A program made the position numbers and the translations under genes. The notes beneath the pieces are model-generated. The model had not been told where the DNA came from. It did no database searches and worked only from the letters and a program-made list of their open reading frames with translations. Shown here piece after piece: positions 26,067 to 39,126 of a stretch of DNA of 64,000 nt. This DNA is from Rhodosporidiobolus odoratus (Eukaryota; Basidiomycota; Microbotryomycetes; Sporidiobolales; Sporidiobolaceae), in contig JAOANU010000015.1 of the NCBI GenBank assembly GCA_034387635.1, positions 496,001 to 560,000 of the forward strand, written 5' to 3'. Every line of letters starts with the position of its first letter. Within the stretch, counting starts at the first letter, position 1.

Positions 26067-29000
26067 TTAGGAAAGGTGTAAGGGAAGTTTGTCTGGAGGG
26101 CGAAGACACACAATGTCCGGATTGTCATTGATGTAAGAGATCGCCTGTTGTCGATATGTATCCTGGAGGTCGCAAGCATGATGTCAGACAGCACTCGTGG
26201 GAAGAGTACGAAGAGGGTGGGAAGACATCGAACAGGCTAGAGAGAAAACCTGCTCACCGCAATCAGATTCTGTGTGAGCCCGAACTGGAACTGAATTTGC
26301 GTAAGATTCGCTTGGAGATATTGAGGCCAGTACGTAACGGAAGTAGGCCCATTCGGGTTGAGATCGTTGGCGAAGTAGATCCACGAGTCTGACATCGCAT
26401 TCTTCAGCGCAACTTGCTCGTCCGTGGTCGTGGCGGCGTTTGCGTAGACCCAAGGGATCTCGTCGCCGTGCGCGGCTGTCAGGTAAAGCATGTACTTGAG
26501 CACGGGTGATGGGGAATGAGGAGGGAAGAAGCGCACCCCCGAGGTAATTCTCCCCGTTGACCGGCTTTTGCGAGAATTGGTAGCTCCAGACCCGGAGTGG
26601 CGTATACGCGACGGGTGAAGTAGCGGAAACTGTCGTGGTAGAGGACGTAGAAAGAGCGGCGGTGCTTGGAGTCGTCGAGGACCGCGAGAAGCTGTCGAAA
26701 GATGATGGCGCATCCGGCGAGGTTGAGACGTCGCGGCGCCTCAGAGTTCCGGAAGCGACGCAAGAAGACGTTCCAGAGGCGACGTAGCCGCTTCTGCACC
26801 CTTTTAGCGACAGAAGATCAGTCACGTTGTGAGGGGTTAGGGGGGAAAGGAACACGAAAGCCAGGCTAGGACTGAGAGACAAGGAGCGTGGAATCGTCAA
26901 GGACAGGATAAAGAGCGTACGGAACGTGCAGACACCCTTGTTGCAGAACCTGCGGTAGGAAATAGTGAGCTCAGAAAGCACCGCAGAGGACGAACTGGCA
27001 GAGCCGCACCTGTTTCCATTCTTTGGTACGGTGTTCGTACAGTCACCGGAGACTGAGCACGTCTGCTGAGCGGCTGTGGCGGTGGTCGCGATCGTAGTCG
27101 CGCGAGTGGTCGCTACGGAAGTAGGAGTTGAACGAAGTGAAGAGGTCGTTGACCTTGGGACGGAGGAGCTCGAGGAGGAGGAGATTGATGTGGGGACTTG
27201 GGTAGCCGCAGTAACGCTGGGGACGCACGCTGAGCCGTTCGTGAGGGTGTAGCCGGTGCGGCAACCTTTTCCAGGTGCGAAGTAGGTTAGTACAGGAAGT
27301 AACGCCAAGGGAGGAAGGGGCCTAGAAGTAACATACGGAAAGAGCAGACTCCCGCGTTGCAGTATCTGTTCACGGACGGGTAGGTAAAGACCCGAACGAC
27401 CAAATCGGGAAGTAGGGACATACCGGTTTGCGTTTGAGGGTATGGTGTTTGAGCAGTCACTAGATGCCGCGCAGGTCTGGGTGGCTTGCGCTACCGGAGT
27501 CGTTGTTGTCGTAAACGTGATCGTTGATCGCGAAGACGAAAGCGATTGGGATGAGGAGGACGCTGACGAGGAAGACGCTGTCGAGCTTGGAGTGGCTACG
27601 ATCATAGACGCCATGAAGGCGCTTGTCGCACCGGGGGAAGAGATCGTCGTGGTGGCGATAGCAGCGCCGCGGTTCCGATCGTCCAGCGCATTTGCAGCAG
27701 CGAGAAAGGCGCGTCGGGGAGCTTCGAAGCCAAGGTCGCCGAAGATGGACGAAGCTCGCTTGAACTGCTTCCAGAGGAACTCGACTTCGCCGGTATTGTA
27801 CGGACTTCCGGCTGCTTGCTGAGTCGGATAGAAGAAGAGGAAATTGCTGGCTTGGGCTTCGGTCATCCCTGGAGTTTGGGCCTGAAGCCAGCTTTGCATC
27901 TCCGAGTCGAGGGTGATGTTGAGACTGGTGAAGGCTTTCGAGGCTACGAAGTCCGGCCCTGCGATAGCCTATGTTCAGTTAATCGCGACACGGGGAATGG
28001 CGAGGTCAGAACTGACCCTCGTCGAGTTGAGAACCGGAGATGACGGGAATCTGAGCAAACCGCCCTTGCGGGAGAAGCTTCGAAGGGACGTCGGTCAGGA
28101 ACTCGCCGTCAATGACGGGAGCGTAGGGGAAACCGCCGTTAGTGCGCTGGGCGAGTTGACGAGACCGGAGGAAACAGGGTTGAGAAGGTCAGCCGGCGCC
28201 CAGCGCGTGTGAAGGTCAATTGAAGCTGAAGGACTCCTGGACGTACAACATCGCCTTGTCCTGACAGAATGTCCTTCGTAGTCGCGTTCCGCAGGCAAGC
28301 AAGCTCGTCGTTTGCAGCGTTGCACCCAGTCTTCTCTAGCACCCTCGTGTTCTTCTCGTCCTCGCCGAGGTAGTTGTAAGCCGGGAAGGACGAAGTGTGA
28401 TCGAAGGCGAATGCCCTAAAGACGTCAGATGAATCTTGTCAGTACTCGGCGAACACGAGAACGAAGAAATGGGAGAAAGCCTCACGTTCCAGGCGCGCCG
28501 CTCTCCATAATCGCACCTCGAATTAACTCCGTCACGTTCCCTCCATACGCCATCATCTGATACGACACCGCAATCGCTCCAGCACTCTGACCGAAGAGGA
28601 GGATCTTGTTGGGTCCATCGCCAAAGTTTGCGATGTTGTCGTGGATCCATCGAAGGGCTTGACGTTGGTCGTGCAGACCCAAGTTGAGGGAGCCAGCCTC
28701 CCGCAGAGCAGCTGAGGCGCCGAAGCCGAGGAAGCCCAGGCGGTAGTCGAGGGTGATGAGGATGACTGGTCTGTTCTGCATGACGGAAAGAGGTGTGAGC
28801 GATATGGCTTGTCGGGCCCGAAGGCAAACGTACAATAGCCTTGCTACGTAAGACGAGGTTTGTGGGACTGTATGAGTTCGCGCCGCCACTGTAGAAGCTG
28901 CAGCCGAAAGAAAGAGTAACTTCCGGAAACAGGTCAAACTGAACGTGGAGGAAGCTTACCTGCCACCGAAGATGTACACCATGACAGGAAGACCAGCGGT

Positions 29001-29552
29001 CATCGCTGTGCTTTGCGGGCGATAAATATTGACGCGAAGACAATCTTCCGAGACTGCCTGAAAGGGGGAAGAGTGGATGGGGGAAAAGTTGGTAACACCG
29101 CATGCAAACACTCGGAGCGGCTAGAGACGCGAGGTACGCACCTTCGTAGAGCTCGCTTGTATACAGCGGGGTAGAAGGTCGTTGCGTTCTTTACAGCGCC
29201 GTAGCCAGCATCGTCCGGCGAAACGATGGGAAGAGCCTGCGGTCGGCGTAGGCGCAAGTCGCCAACGGGTGTCTGGGCGTACGGCACTCCTAGCCATTGT
29301 TCGACCTTGGAGAGGACCTCTACGGGGATGGGGATCGGAATCAGCGGATGAAAGGTGTGGCTTGCTCTTTTCCTTCGAGGCGCAGGGGGAAGAGGGGGAG
29401 AGATGATACGCACTCCCTTGGTATGTACCGGTCTGCGTGGTGATGACTTGGCCGACTGCTCGACGGGCGTGGCGGGAATCGCGGTTGGCATTAACCGAAT
29501 TGGGTCCGAGGGTCGCCAGCAAAGCAAACAAGAAAGAAAGCGAGGAACGCAT
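26067..29552 (-). CDS. Secreted type-B carboxylesterase with internal cysteine-module insert
   Basis: Alpha/beta-hydrolase of the cholinesterase/lipase family. Start at 29,552 with a signal peptide (MRSSLSFLFALLATLGPNSV). Conserved blocks in order: WLGVPYAQTPVGDLRLRRPQ, EDCLRVNIYRP, ITLDYRLGFLGF, the nucleophile elbow LLFGQSAGAIAVS, GAIMESGAPGT, VIDGEFLTDVPSKLL, AAGSPYNTGEVEFLWKQFKR, FGDLGFEAPRRAFL, and after the insert AAHGDEIPWVY (catalytic His) and the usual end DTYRQQAISYINDNP, with TAA at 26,067. Between APRRAFL and VWSYQF lie about 280 extra residues: Ser/Thr-rich, mucin-like linkers and two six-Cys modules (QTCAASSDCSNTIPS... and QTCSVSGDCTNTVPK...). Roughly a dozen exons, about 830 residues. 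Extracellular, probably O-glycosylated. Substrate unknown. Confidence 0.85.
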
Positions 29553-30018
29553 TGCTAGGGCCTGGTCGGAAGGAATGACGGGAGAGCACGAGAGAACCCT
29601 TGCGCGGACTGAACGACGCGAGAACGGCTTCACTCCGTCGTGGATGACGAGGGAAGGAAGAGTCAGCCGTCAGCTAGCGCCAACAACTGCACGGGTTTTC
29701 CGCAACGCGCCCCCGAGATGCCATCTGTTCCGCACCATTCAGCCATTCTGAGCATGTGTCTTCGAGCGTCTGGGTTTCCGACTGGATAGAGAAGAGGTGC
29801 GAGCCGATTGTGCGGGAAGTAGCGAAAAACGGCTCGGTCTGGATTTCACCGTCATCGAGCGGGCGTGTCCGGCTTTGCGGTCATGGTCCTGCATCTCGCT
29901 CGCTGGTATAGAGGGGCTGGCGTAGTGAGCAATGGGAATAGGGAATCGATTATGGTCGAGCCGAGGTCGAGGTCGAGCCGAGAGTGTGTAACTCGACTTT
30001 CCTATTCCTCCGTGACAG
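29553..30018. other. Intergenic region
   Basis: About 470 bp between the esterase start and the EXPERA gene stop. It contains a short direct repeat of GTCGAGCCGAG near 29,950-29,985. No gene is visible. Confidence 0.4.
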
Positions 30019-30932
30019 CTAAACCCGCTTGTCCTTGACAGGCCTACCCCCTTGTGCTAGTCGAGTGAGTCGTTGAGTATAGTCTACAGCCATCGAGAAG
30101 GGCACGAGAAGGAAGGGAACGTAGGAAGCTAGTAGCTTGATGAGGTGAGGTTGCGAGATGCCGGGCATGGTGAGGACGGTGGCGAGGCATGCCCAAGTGG
30201 TCGTGGCGGAGGATGCACCATATACGGCGAGTAAAGGATAAATAGACGGATCGCCTGTAAGGACAAATGGTAAGACAGGAGATAGCATGAGATGAAACGG
30301 AAAGGTCGCTCACGCTTCCACAGACCGCGTACACCGAGGAAGAAGACCGGGACCTGGAAGAGGACTTCAAGTATGATGAAGCTCTGGTGCAAACGGGGGC
30401 TCAGTGAGGAGACGATGTGAAAGAAAAGAGGAAAAGCTTACCTGGAACCAAGCAAAGAGCGGCGCGTTAGCATTGGTGAGAAGGGGATCGTCCTTGGCGG
30501 CGAAGATATCTGTGAGCGGTGCACAAATCAGTCATACAGCTCTTATAGCAAGAGGAAACGGGACGTACAGATTTCTCGAAGCCATTTCGGCGAGATACGC
30601 TCAGCAAAGAACAGCGCCTGGATGTCTACGGACCTCGAACCCGTCAAAGAACGTTCGAAGGGTCTACTTGAGCGGGTCACCTACCGACTAACAAGGTCGC
30701 CGGAATATGGATCGCGAGAAAAGCGCTGGAGGAAGCAAAGGTCGATCAGCATTGCGGAAGTCAGGGAGGTCGCGTGTATGAACAGCAGGCATACAAGTAA
30801 ATCCAGTCTCGTACTCGTACGGATAGCATGGTGCGTAAGAGCTGTCAAACCACCTCGACTTCGCGCGTCAAGTTCGTCTCCTTCGGATCGCTTCACTCGA
30901 GTACGGCAACACCTAAGCCGCCACTGAAGCAC
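30019..30932 (-). CDS. EXPERA-domain membrane protein (TMEM97/sigma-2 receptor-like)
   Basis: Small polytopic membrane protein, likely of the endoplasmic reticulum, in the EXPERA family of sterol-related proteins. Five exons give about 200 residues. Four hydrophobic segments are visible: RLDLLVCLLFIHATSLTSAM, LFAWFQ with SFIILEVLFQVPVFFLGV, LLAVYGASSATTTWACLATV and LLASYVPFLLVPFSM. The tail ends in a Lys/Arg-rich GGRPVKDKRV, an ER-retrieval-like basic end. Conserved acidic residues (LVCLLF...IDLC, ILEVLFQVP) fit the family. The start is uncertain: 30,932 (MLQWRLRCC) gives a basic lead, while the first Met inside the first membrane segment (near 30,760) would delete it. An upstream exon cannot be excluded. 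Confidence 0.72.
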
Positions 30933-30964
30933 AAGCTCGCATCAGCGTACCCTCGACAGCCGAT

Positions 30965-33900
30965 ATGCCGCGCGCCCGCTCGTCCAGGATCTCGTCTCGC
31001 GCTTCGTCTGCTGGTAAGGCCGACGATTCTGACATCGAGATCGTCGACTCGAACGACACCAGCCCTGCCACCACGGTACAGGCAGAAGATCATGCAGTCA
31101 AGGAGGGTCAAGCCGACGAAGACAAGGCGGAGGAGGTCAAGGTGCGTCGGCTTGCTCACCACATCCCGCTGAAAATGGGCTCCCGTCGCTGACCTTCTCC
31201 ACGCATAGCCCGCTGAGAAGCCTGCCCATGTCGTCAAAGCCATGAAAGAGATGCTGTCCAAGGTGCGTGAGCTCAGCAGTCCAGCGAAGTCGTTCTAGCT
31301 TACCTTTTTCACCCCTCGGTAGACCAAGATCTACCTCGACCGTATCGAAGAAACCCGCCGGGCTGCAGCCGGCGAGACGACCGAAGGAGGTCCTGCACGA
31401 AAGAAGAAGAAGACGGCCAACTTGCCACCGATGAACCTTCCTCAGGGCAAGCTGATCACGGGCGGCTCCCTCAAGGACTATCAGCTGGAAGGGCAGAACT
31501 GGCTCATTCAGCGTTACATCTTTGCTCTTCATGGTGCTATCGTATGCAGTTACCTCTCCACTTGAGTCTTGCAGAACATGCTGACCCGACGCTTCGCAGC
31601 TCGCCGACGAGATGGGAACCGGCAAGACGCTTCAATCCATTTCCTTCATCGCCTTCATCCACGAGCACATCCGCAAAGCTGGTCAGGCAGAAACCGACAA
31701 ACCAGCAATCGTGATTTGCCCGAAGCCAGTCTTGCACAATTGGAAAGCCGAGTTCGAAAAGTCCGGCCTTCCTAAACCACTCAGCTGATACGCACAGTTG
31801 ACCTGTTGTGCCCCGCAGATTCGCCCCGTCTATCCCGATCCTTGTCTACCATGGTAACCCGCAAGAACGCGCAGACATGCGCCAGCACGAGCTGGGCTTG
31901 CGAGGATTGAAGAATGCGCCGGCTAAAAAGCGGAAGAAGCCTTACCCTGTTATCCTTGTTACGTGTACGCTCTTCCTTTGGTCTCACTTAAGCTCTGAAT
32001 TGCAGCTGACATGTCGCCGGCGCAGACGGGATTGCCATGAGGGATATCGCCTTTCTGAAGAATCTGAACTACGACGTCGTCATTTGCGACGAGGCGCACA
32101 AGGCCAAGAACCTCAAGGGCAAGTGAGTACATGTTCCGTCTCTCCTTCACCACGTGGGCTGTGCTGAGCCATCAATCATAGAACCCTCAACTCGCTGCAA
32201 CAGCTCAAGAGCAGCTTCCGCCTCCTTCTCACCGGAACTCCTCTACAGAACAACCTCACCGAACTCTACGCCCTCCTCTTCTTCATCTTCCCCGACATCT
32301 TCGGCGACAAAGAGCTATTCGAATCTCAATTCGATTTCTCGTCAATCACCGATGACAACGGTACTCGTCTTTCCGAGCAGGAAGAGGTTCAGCTGCTTGT
32401 CTTGCAGTTGCAGTCGCTTCTCACACCGTTCATGCTCCGACGATGTAAGAAGGACGTGGTCAAGGATCTGCCGCTGAAGAAAGAGTTCGTTGCATTTCCC
32501 CTTGTGTTCCGGAGTCACTTCCAGTACTTACCTGTTTCTTCCCGCCAGATACGTCCTCACCGCTCCTCTCACCCAACGACAGAAGGACCTTACCGACGCC
32601 GCTGTCAAAGGCGAACTACGGGATTTCCTCGCCCGTGAATCTGCTTCGAAGCAAACCTCCGCTGCCGCGTCGCCTGCACCCGGCCGGTCAACCCGCGCCT
32701 CGTCTGCAGTCGAATCTATTGACTTCACGGACGACGAACCTGAAGGTCGTATGAGGCGGACTCGGTCGACTAGGAAGAAGAGAACCTACGCCGAGGCTCA
32801 GGATGCGGCGGACGATGACGAGTTCGAGGAGCAGATGGTTGAGAGGGCGGAGAAGGCAGAGAGGCTCAAGCAGGAGGAGCAGTTCGAGAAGCTTACCTCG
32901 AAGCCTGTCGGTGCGTTTTCTCCTCCTCGCTCGCTCCATTCCTCCAATCGCAAGGCTGACTCGTCAATCACATCAGTCGACTTGCGGCACAAGCACGCCA
33001 AATTTGCCAACGTCATGATGAACTTGCGACAGATCGCCAATCATCCCTTGCTCAAGCTCGACGACCGAGGCGAGAATGAAAATCCGGAAGACATCGTCAA
33101 TCTCTCCGGAAAGATGATGCTTCTCGATCGAATCTTACCAGCTCTTTTCAGAGGAGGGCATAAAGTGCGTCTGTGATCCTCTCGGTGCCCTTTCTTGTTC
33201 GCACGGCTAAACTCTTCTTGTCTGATGGTAGGTCATCATCTTCTCCCAATTCACCGGCATGCTCGACCTGCTCGACGAGTACATCGAGATGCGCGAGTGG
33301 GACCGCTACCGCATCGACGGGCAAGCTGATCACCCTGCGGACCCGGAAGAAATACAGGATTTCAACGAGACGCCATGCTCAAAAGACGGTTCGTTCGATT
33401 TCTGCTCCTCCGCCGTGACTGTGTGGGTCGTTGAAAATTGCCGGCCTGCAGGAGTCAACCTCTTCTTACTCTCCACCCGCGCTGGTGGCGTTGGGCTCAA
33501 CCTGGTCGGTGCCGACACGGTCATCATCTTTGATTCGGACTGGAACCCGCAGAAGTGCGCTTACCCTCGCTCCATGTTCTGCTCAAAGCTCACTTTCCTA
33601 CCCTTCAGCGACCTGCAAGCCATGGACCGTGCGCACCGTATTGGCCAGAAGAGTCCAGTGCGAGCCTTCCCTCTTTACGACCTTGCTTGACAAGCTGACC
33701 GATCTTACCCGTGCAGGTATTGGTCTTCCGTCTCGCCACCGCCAACACCGTCGAGCAAACCATCCTCGCGAGCGCGACTCGCAAGCGCAAGCTCGAACGT
33801 GTAGTGCTCGGAAACGGTTCGTCGCCTTCCTTGCTGTCTCACCGTAACCGTTTCCCTGGCTCATTCACTTCTTTCGTGGGTAGACACCCTCTCCGGTGAC

Positions 33901-34353
33901 GCTGGCGATATTCTCAACAAAGCCAAGGGTAAGAAAGGCGCCAAACCCGCTCAGAGTCAGGATACCATGCGCCAGCTTGCGGAACAGCTTGCGAGCGCGG
34001 AAGGGGAGAAGATCTCGCTTGCTGGAGCGGGGGCGGAGATTCTCTCGGATGAGCAGCTTGAGGCTCGTATGTCTCCTTCTCTCTCTCTCTTTCGTGTCTC
34101 TGCGATCGCTGACCCGCTGACATGTTCCGTTCTTGCTTGCGTCCTGGCAGTACTTGACCGATCCGACGCAGCTATGAAGAGCGATGCCGGCTCAAAGGGC
34201 GAGACAGGCAAGACTAACGCGGCGTTCGAGGTGGTCGAGACGCTTGAGGAGGAGACGACGCAGCACAAGAGCGATCTTGCGACCTTGTTGGATCAGGCCA
34301 GGGCGGACGAGGGAGCCAGTTCGGCGGCGACGACGGATGATGAAGCTGAATAG
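30965..34353 (+). CDS. SNF2-family chromatin remodeler (HELLS/Irc5-like)
   Basis: ATP-dependent DNA translocase. About 14 exons give roughly 860 residues. N-terminal acidic head ([15 protein letters not shown]); then helicase motifs: [27 protein letters not shown] (Walker A, Thr in place of the usual Leu), [26 protein letters not shown] (DEAH), [34 protein letters not shown], an acidic/basic insert (SARESASKQ to TSKPVG), [34 protein letters not shown], and [12 protein letters not shown]. The C-terminus is helical and charged, ending at 34,353. The order, and the short insert relative to INO80 or SWR1, point to the LSH/Irc5 group, but ISWI-like relatives cannot be excluded by eye. Its start is only about 30 bp from the start of the divergent EXPERA gene. 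Confidence 0.85.
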
Positions 34354-34579
34354 ACTGGGCGCTCTTGCAGGAGTTGGCATCTCCCGTTACGTTATCTTAC
34401 CTCAATCTGTTGACCAAGTGTAGTTTGCTTGATCATGGATAAACCGACTTTGTTCACATACTGCTGTTGAGGAGAAGAAAGTTGTACGACGAGTAAAGAG
34501 ACAGGACAGAGAGAAAGTGTAAAGAACGAGTGAAGAACACGACTAGTAGTGAGAAAAACAAGGATGTGACGCATATCCC

Positions 34580-37500
34580 TCAGTACTGCTGCGCAGGAAA
34601 AGGGAAATCAGCTACAATGAGCGAGTAGCGGCAGGGAGAAGATGACAAACTTGATACTGCTGCTGCTGAGGCATCCAGCCCGTCATTTGTGGCATCTGCT
34701 GCTGCGGCATGAAGCCAGTCGGTTGACCCATCATCGGCTGTTGCTGTTGCTGTTGCTGCTGCTGCCCAAAGCCGCCTGTTCACCCCGACGAAGTCGGTCA
34801 GCATTACATGCGGGCAAGGGAAGATGAAAACACGCACCAAAGCCAGTTTGTTGAGGCCTCAACGCATCATACCGACTCGCATCTTGCGACGGGAGATGCG
34901 TACTCCCCTTGGCGAAAGTCCCCTCTCTCATACTGGCAAAGACGTTCGTCGGGGCATTGTGACTCGCACCCGTGCTAGCGACCGTGGTGTGACCAGGCGG
35001 CATCGGGTTGAACTCGATGGGTGGTTGGGGTTGTTGCTGAGGTTGTGGCTGCTGGTAGGAAGGTTGAGAGAAACCGGTGGGTTGAGGCTGCATGTATCCG
35101 GTTGGTTGAGGCGCGAAGGAAGGTTGCGGTTGAGGGGCGGGGATGCCAAAGCCGGGTGGTTGCGGTTGCATAGAAAGAGGGGCAGACATAGGATTGAAGC
35201 CAGTGGGTTCTGCGCAAAGAAGACCGTTGGCTCGTCAGTGAACGAGCCGTCGGACAGAGAGGCAAAGGAAGAACGCACGGCTCATCATCCCCATACCTCC
35301 CATCCCAGTCTGCATCGGCATTTGCATTCCTCCCATTCCCATCCCACCAAACCCAGTCGCCTGAGGCTGCATTCCCATTCCCATCCCCGTCGCCATCGGT
35401 GCAAAGCCCACCGTCGTCGCACCAGGGAAGAACCCAGTCTGCTGCGCCTGCAACCCGCCCATTCCGGTGGCGAAACCAGTCTTGGTCGGCTGTAGCGGAG
35501 CCAAGAGGCCTTGATTCACAGGCACAGGTGCAATGGGACCTCGAGGTGCGGCGGGGTTGAAGCCTCCGGTAGCCTGAGGAGTGAGGAAGGAGGACGGGAC
35601 GCCGGTGGGTTGCATGCCGAGAGGAGAGGCGGAAGGGACGGGGACGGATGAAGGTCGGCCGGTAGGGTTAGACGAGATACCCAGCTGGGCGAGGAGGCCA
35701 TCGTTGTAGGTCAGGCCGGCGTTGGCGTCGGGAGCGGGAGCGCTTGCTGCCGGGGCGGGAGAAGGAGAAGCTGCCGGGGCAGGAGCTGGTGAAGGAGCAG
35801 TAGCGACTGGGAGAGCGGGAGCAGGGGGAGCAGGAGGGGGACTTGGTGCGGCTGGAGCGGGCGAAGGCGTGGGCGCGGGCGAGGCAATAGGCTTGACGTC
35901 CCAGGCGTTGTCGTCGAAGCCATTCTGCTGCTCCTCCTTCTTTGTACTTGTGGTCAGAGCGGGAGAAGCCCCCCTCGCCGGAGAGAGGGAGATAGACGGG
36001 CTTGCGCCTCGGTTCTTCTCAAGCTCGCTCGCTGCACTTGCCAGAGCCGAGGTGTTGACCGAGTTGGTACTTGCTGTCGTGTTCCTTCGGCCGCGTCGGG
36101 GCTTGAGCGTGCCCTCCGGACCACTCGAAAAGAGTTGTGGCGCTGGCGGGAGCGCCTCGCCTCGCGACAGCTTTTGCGCCAACAAAGCGTCGCTCGCGAT
36201 TTGGTCGTCCCTTGAGTTCGACCCGCTTGGGGTCCCGGCTAGCGAACGGTCTTTGTCTGGAGTGGGAGGCGGCTTGGCGTGCTTGTCCTTGATGTGCTTC
36301 ATAACGCGAATGATGTCGCCCTCCTTCAAGCCCAACGAGCGGAGGTTGGACGCTTCAAAGTCGGGGATGAGAGACTCATCCAACCCCTCATTCTCGGCGT
36401 TGCGCCCGTATCGAGTGCAGGCGTCCATGTCACACCCGGCGGAAAGGAAGAAGTCGAACCAGTCGTAGTCGGATCGCTTCGATTTGGGCTTGGTAACCGT
36501 GACGACGGAACGAACGGCATCGGTACGCGAAGACCGGTGTTCCCGTTCGCGTTCCTTCTCCTTTTCCCTCTCGCGCCTCTCGCGCCTTTCCCTCCTCTCC
36601 TCGTCCTCCCCTCCGCCTCGAGAACTGGAAGACCGACTGCCTCGACCGCTAGTGACTTCGCGGATGTAAGCCGTATCTTCATGGCTCATCTTGTCCAACG
36701 GGACCTCGATGATAACGCCGTTCGTCTTGTGCAATCGAATTTTGTTGGCGTTGAGACCGAGGAACTCTGCCTCGACCTTGAACTGACCTGTCCGGTCTTT
36801 CCACACGCGGGTCTTGGCAGCGTTGGGCTCTGCTCACACAGATTGATCAGCAAGACGACCAACAGTGGCCGGCAGGGCAGAGCCTGAAGCGAAGTGCAAA
36901 GGTTCGGAGGGTCGAAAGGTAGGAGACGCACTCTTAGTCTCCTTCTTCCTCGGCCTCTGAGCCAAAGGCGGCGGACTCGCCCCGTCTCCACTTCCATCCC
37001 TCTCCACATCCCCCCTAGTCTCGGGAATCGGTATCGGCTCGGCCTTCCCATGTTCCTTCATCCTCTCGCGTCGATCCCTCTCCGCCCTCCTCAATTCCAG
37101 CAGGTTCTGTTCCTTCTCTTCCCGGTCTCGATCGGCTTGAGCGCGTGCGTCGGCTTCGAGTTGGGCTTTGAGGGCGGCAGCGTCTGCGGCGGCGAGGCGC
37201 GCTTCTTCGGCTGCGGCACGGTTGGGAGGCGGGGCGAGGATGCGAGAAGGGGCGGGAGGGGCGGGAGGCGCAGGGGGAGGGACGGGTGCGGCACGCGGTA
37301 AAAGGGCGTTAGCTGCAGCGCTGTCGGCACCTTCATCAATCTGCAGCGGGTTGCAAGGGAGAATGCGACAGGAATCGAGCATTAGTAGAGGAAACAGTGT
37401 CAAGGAGAACGCACTTGTCCGGCAAGTCCGGGAGGTCAAGTATAATTCGACGCAAGGCAACGTACCTCGACGTAGCTAGCCGGCACGACTCCCTCTTCCC

Positions 37501-39126
37501 CACTCCCATCCACCCTCCTGACCTTTGCCCATTCGTCATCATCACTGCCCCCAAACACAAAGTCGACCCTCTCCCCCTCTCTCAGACTCAGCTCATCGTC
37601 TCCTTGACTGTCGAAGTCATAGAGCGCGACAGCGTTACCCTGTGCTCTCGCAGCCGGGGCAGGGACAGGTGGAGCCATAGGAGGAGGAGCAGGCGAGGCG
37701 GCGGCAGAACGGATGGGAGGAGGGGGTAGAGCGGAAGATGAGGGAGTTGAACGGATGGGCACCGGCGGGGGGACGTAGGTCGATCCGCCAGCGACAGGGG
37801 GGGGCGGGGGCGGTGGGGGAGGGGGCGGCGCGCCGCTCGCGCCAGTTCCGGGCAGAGGGGGCGGAGGCGGAATGCTCAATGTCGGCTGCGCGGTGGAAGA
37901 GCCGGAATCGCCTCGCCCTTCCTCGATCTTGGCGACGATAGCGTCGAACTCGTGCTTGTCGCCAATGACGAAGTGCAATTCTTCGGCGGGTGCTGACGAG
38001 AAGGTGAGGCGGACGTGCTTGTGCTTCTCAGTTTGTACGGAGACGAGTGTCAGGAGAGGGTATTGTTGGACGGGAGTCTGCGGGCAGAAAGGTACAGGTC
38101 AGGGAAGTCAGCCAGACTGTGAGAACGGGAAGGCGGCAATTCGGAGAAGGGTGCAGAGTATATGTTGTGCGGAGGGTAGCATCGTATGAGAGTAGTGTTG
38201 TACGCGAGGACGTACCTTGTCGCTCTCGCTAGCGAAGAACAAAGCCCCGTTCCCGACCCCGAGCGTACCCTTTTTCTTCTTCTTCTTCGCGTCCAGCATC
38301 GTCACACTCCAAGTCTCGACTGCCGAAGCACTCCCTGCCCCTACGCTGGAGCCGAGCGAGACGGCGGCGAGACCAGCGGTCGCCGCTCCGAGGGCGGCCG
38401 GTGCGGCGTAAGAGGATTCTTCCGGTTCAGGCTGCAGTCGGTGGGAGCAGTCAGTAGGCAGAAAGGAGGTCCTAGCGAATGACAGACCTCAGGTACCGCT
38501 TCGTACGTCGGCTGTTCCTCTACCTCATCATCAACGGCGGCGGCGGCTTCTTCTGCGCCTTCTCCGCCCTGCGGTAACACAGAAAGGTCAACTCCGGCCT
38601 AGGACGGACGGGGTAACGGGGCATGCCCACCTCGATGTAAGTACTGGGAACAAACCCGACCCCGTTCTTTCCTCCAGTCCTCCTAACCAGGACCCATTCC
38701 CCCTCTTCTTCTACCACCTCCAACCCCTCGCCCTCCTCGACGCCCATCTCTTCATCGTTCTCGAGCTCGCCTGCGTCATCGATAGCGGGAATGTAGTCGT
38801 AGAGGGCGGAGGTATGGCGGATCGAGGCGGACGGGGTGAGATACGAGGCTGGGACGAGGCCGACGGAAGGGGATGAGGCGGAGGAGGGGTCGGCTACCTT
38901 GAGTTTGACTTTGTGCCAGCTGCAGGGAGTTAGGAGGCAGTGTGTCAGTCAATCTCACCGAGTCAGGCTCCCGTGTAGCGCAAGAAAGAGCGTACTCTGG
39001 ATCGTCGTCTTCAATGACCCATACGACCTGACCCTCCTGAATTGACAGTTCGTCTTCGGTCTGGGCGTCGTACTCGAACTCGGCGACGGCCAGTTGTAGA
39101 TATGTGTGCGAGGTCGTGGATGCCAT
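34580..39126 (-). CDS. SLA1: Sla1-like endocytic adaptor
   Basis: Cortical actin-patch protein linking cargo, clathrin and Arp2/3 activators. About ten exons give roughly 1,250 residues, the usual fungal length. Order: SH3-1 (AVAEFEYDAQTEDELSIQEG), SH3-2 (SALYDYIPAIDDAGELEND ... GFVPSTYIEVG), a PH-like segment (WSVTMLDAKKKKKKGTLG ... VIGDKHEFDAIV), a polyproline stretch (encoded about 37,790-37,870), SH3-3 (AVALYDFDSQGDDELSLREG ... VVPASYVE), SHD1 (VWKDRTGQFKVEAEFLGLNA), a highly charged helix, SHD2/SAM (YDWFDFFLSAGCDMDAC), then many QPTGF/QTGF repeats for Pan1/End3 binding and a Gln-rich tail. The last exon is only QY-stop at 34,580-34,588. The true ATG is at 39,126. Confidence 0.92.
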
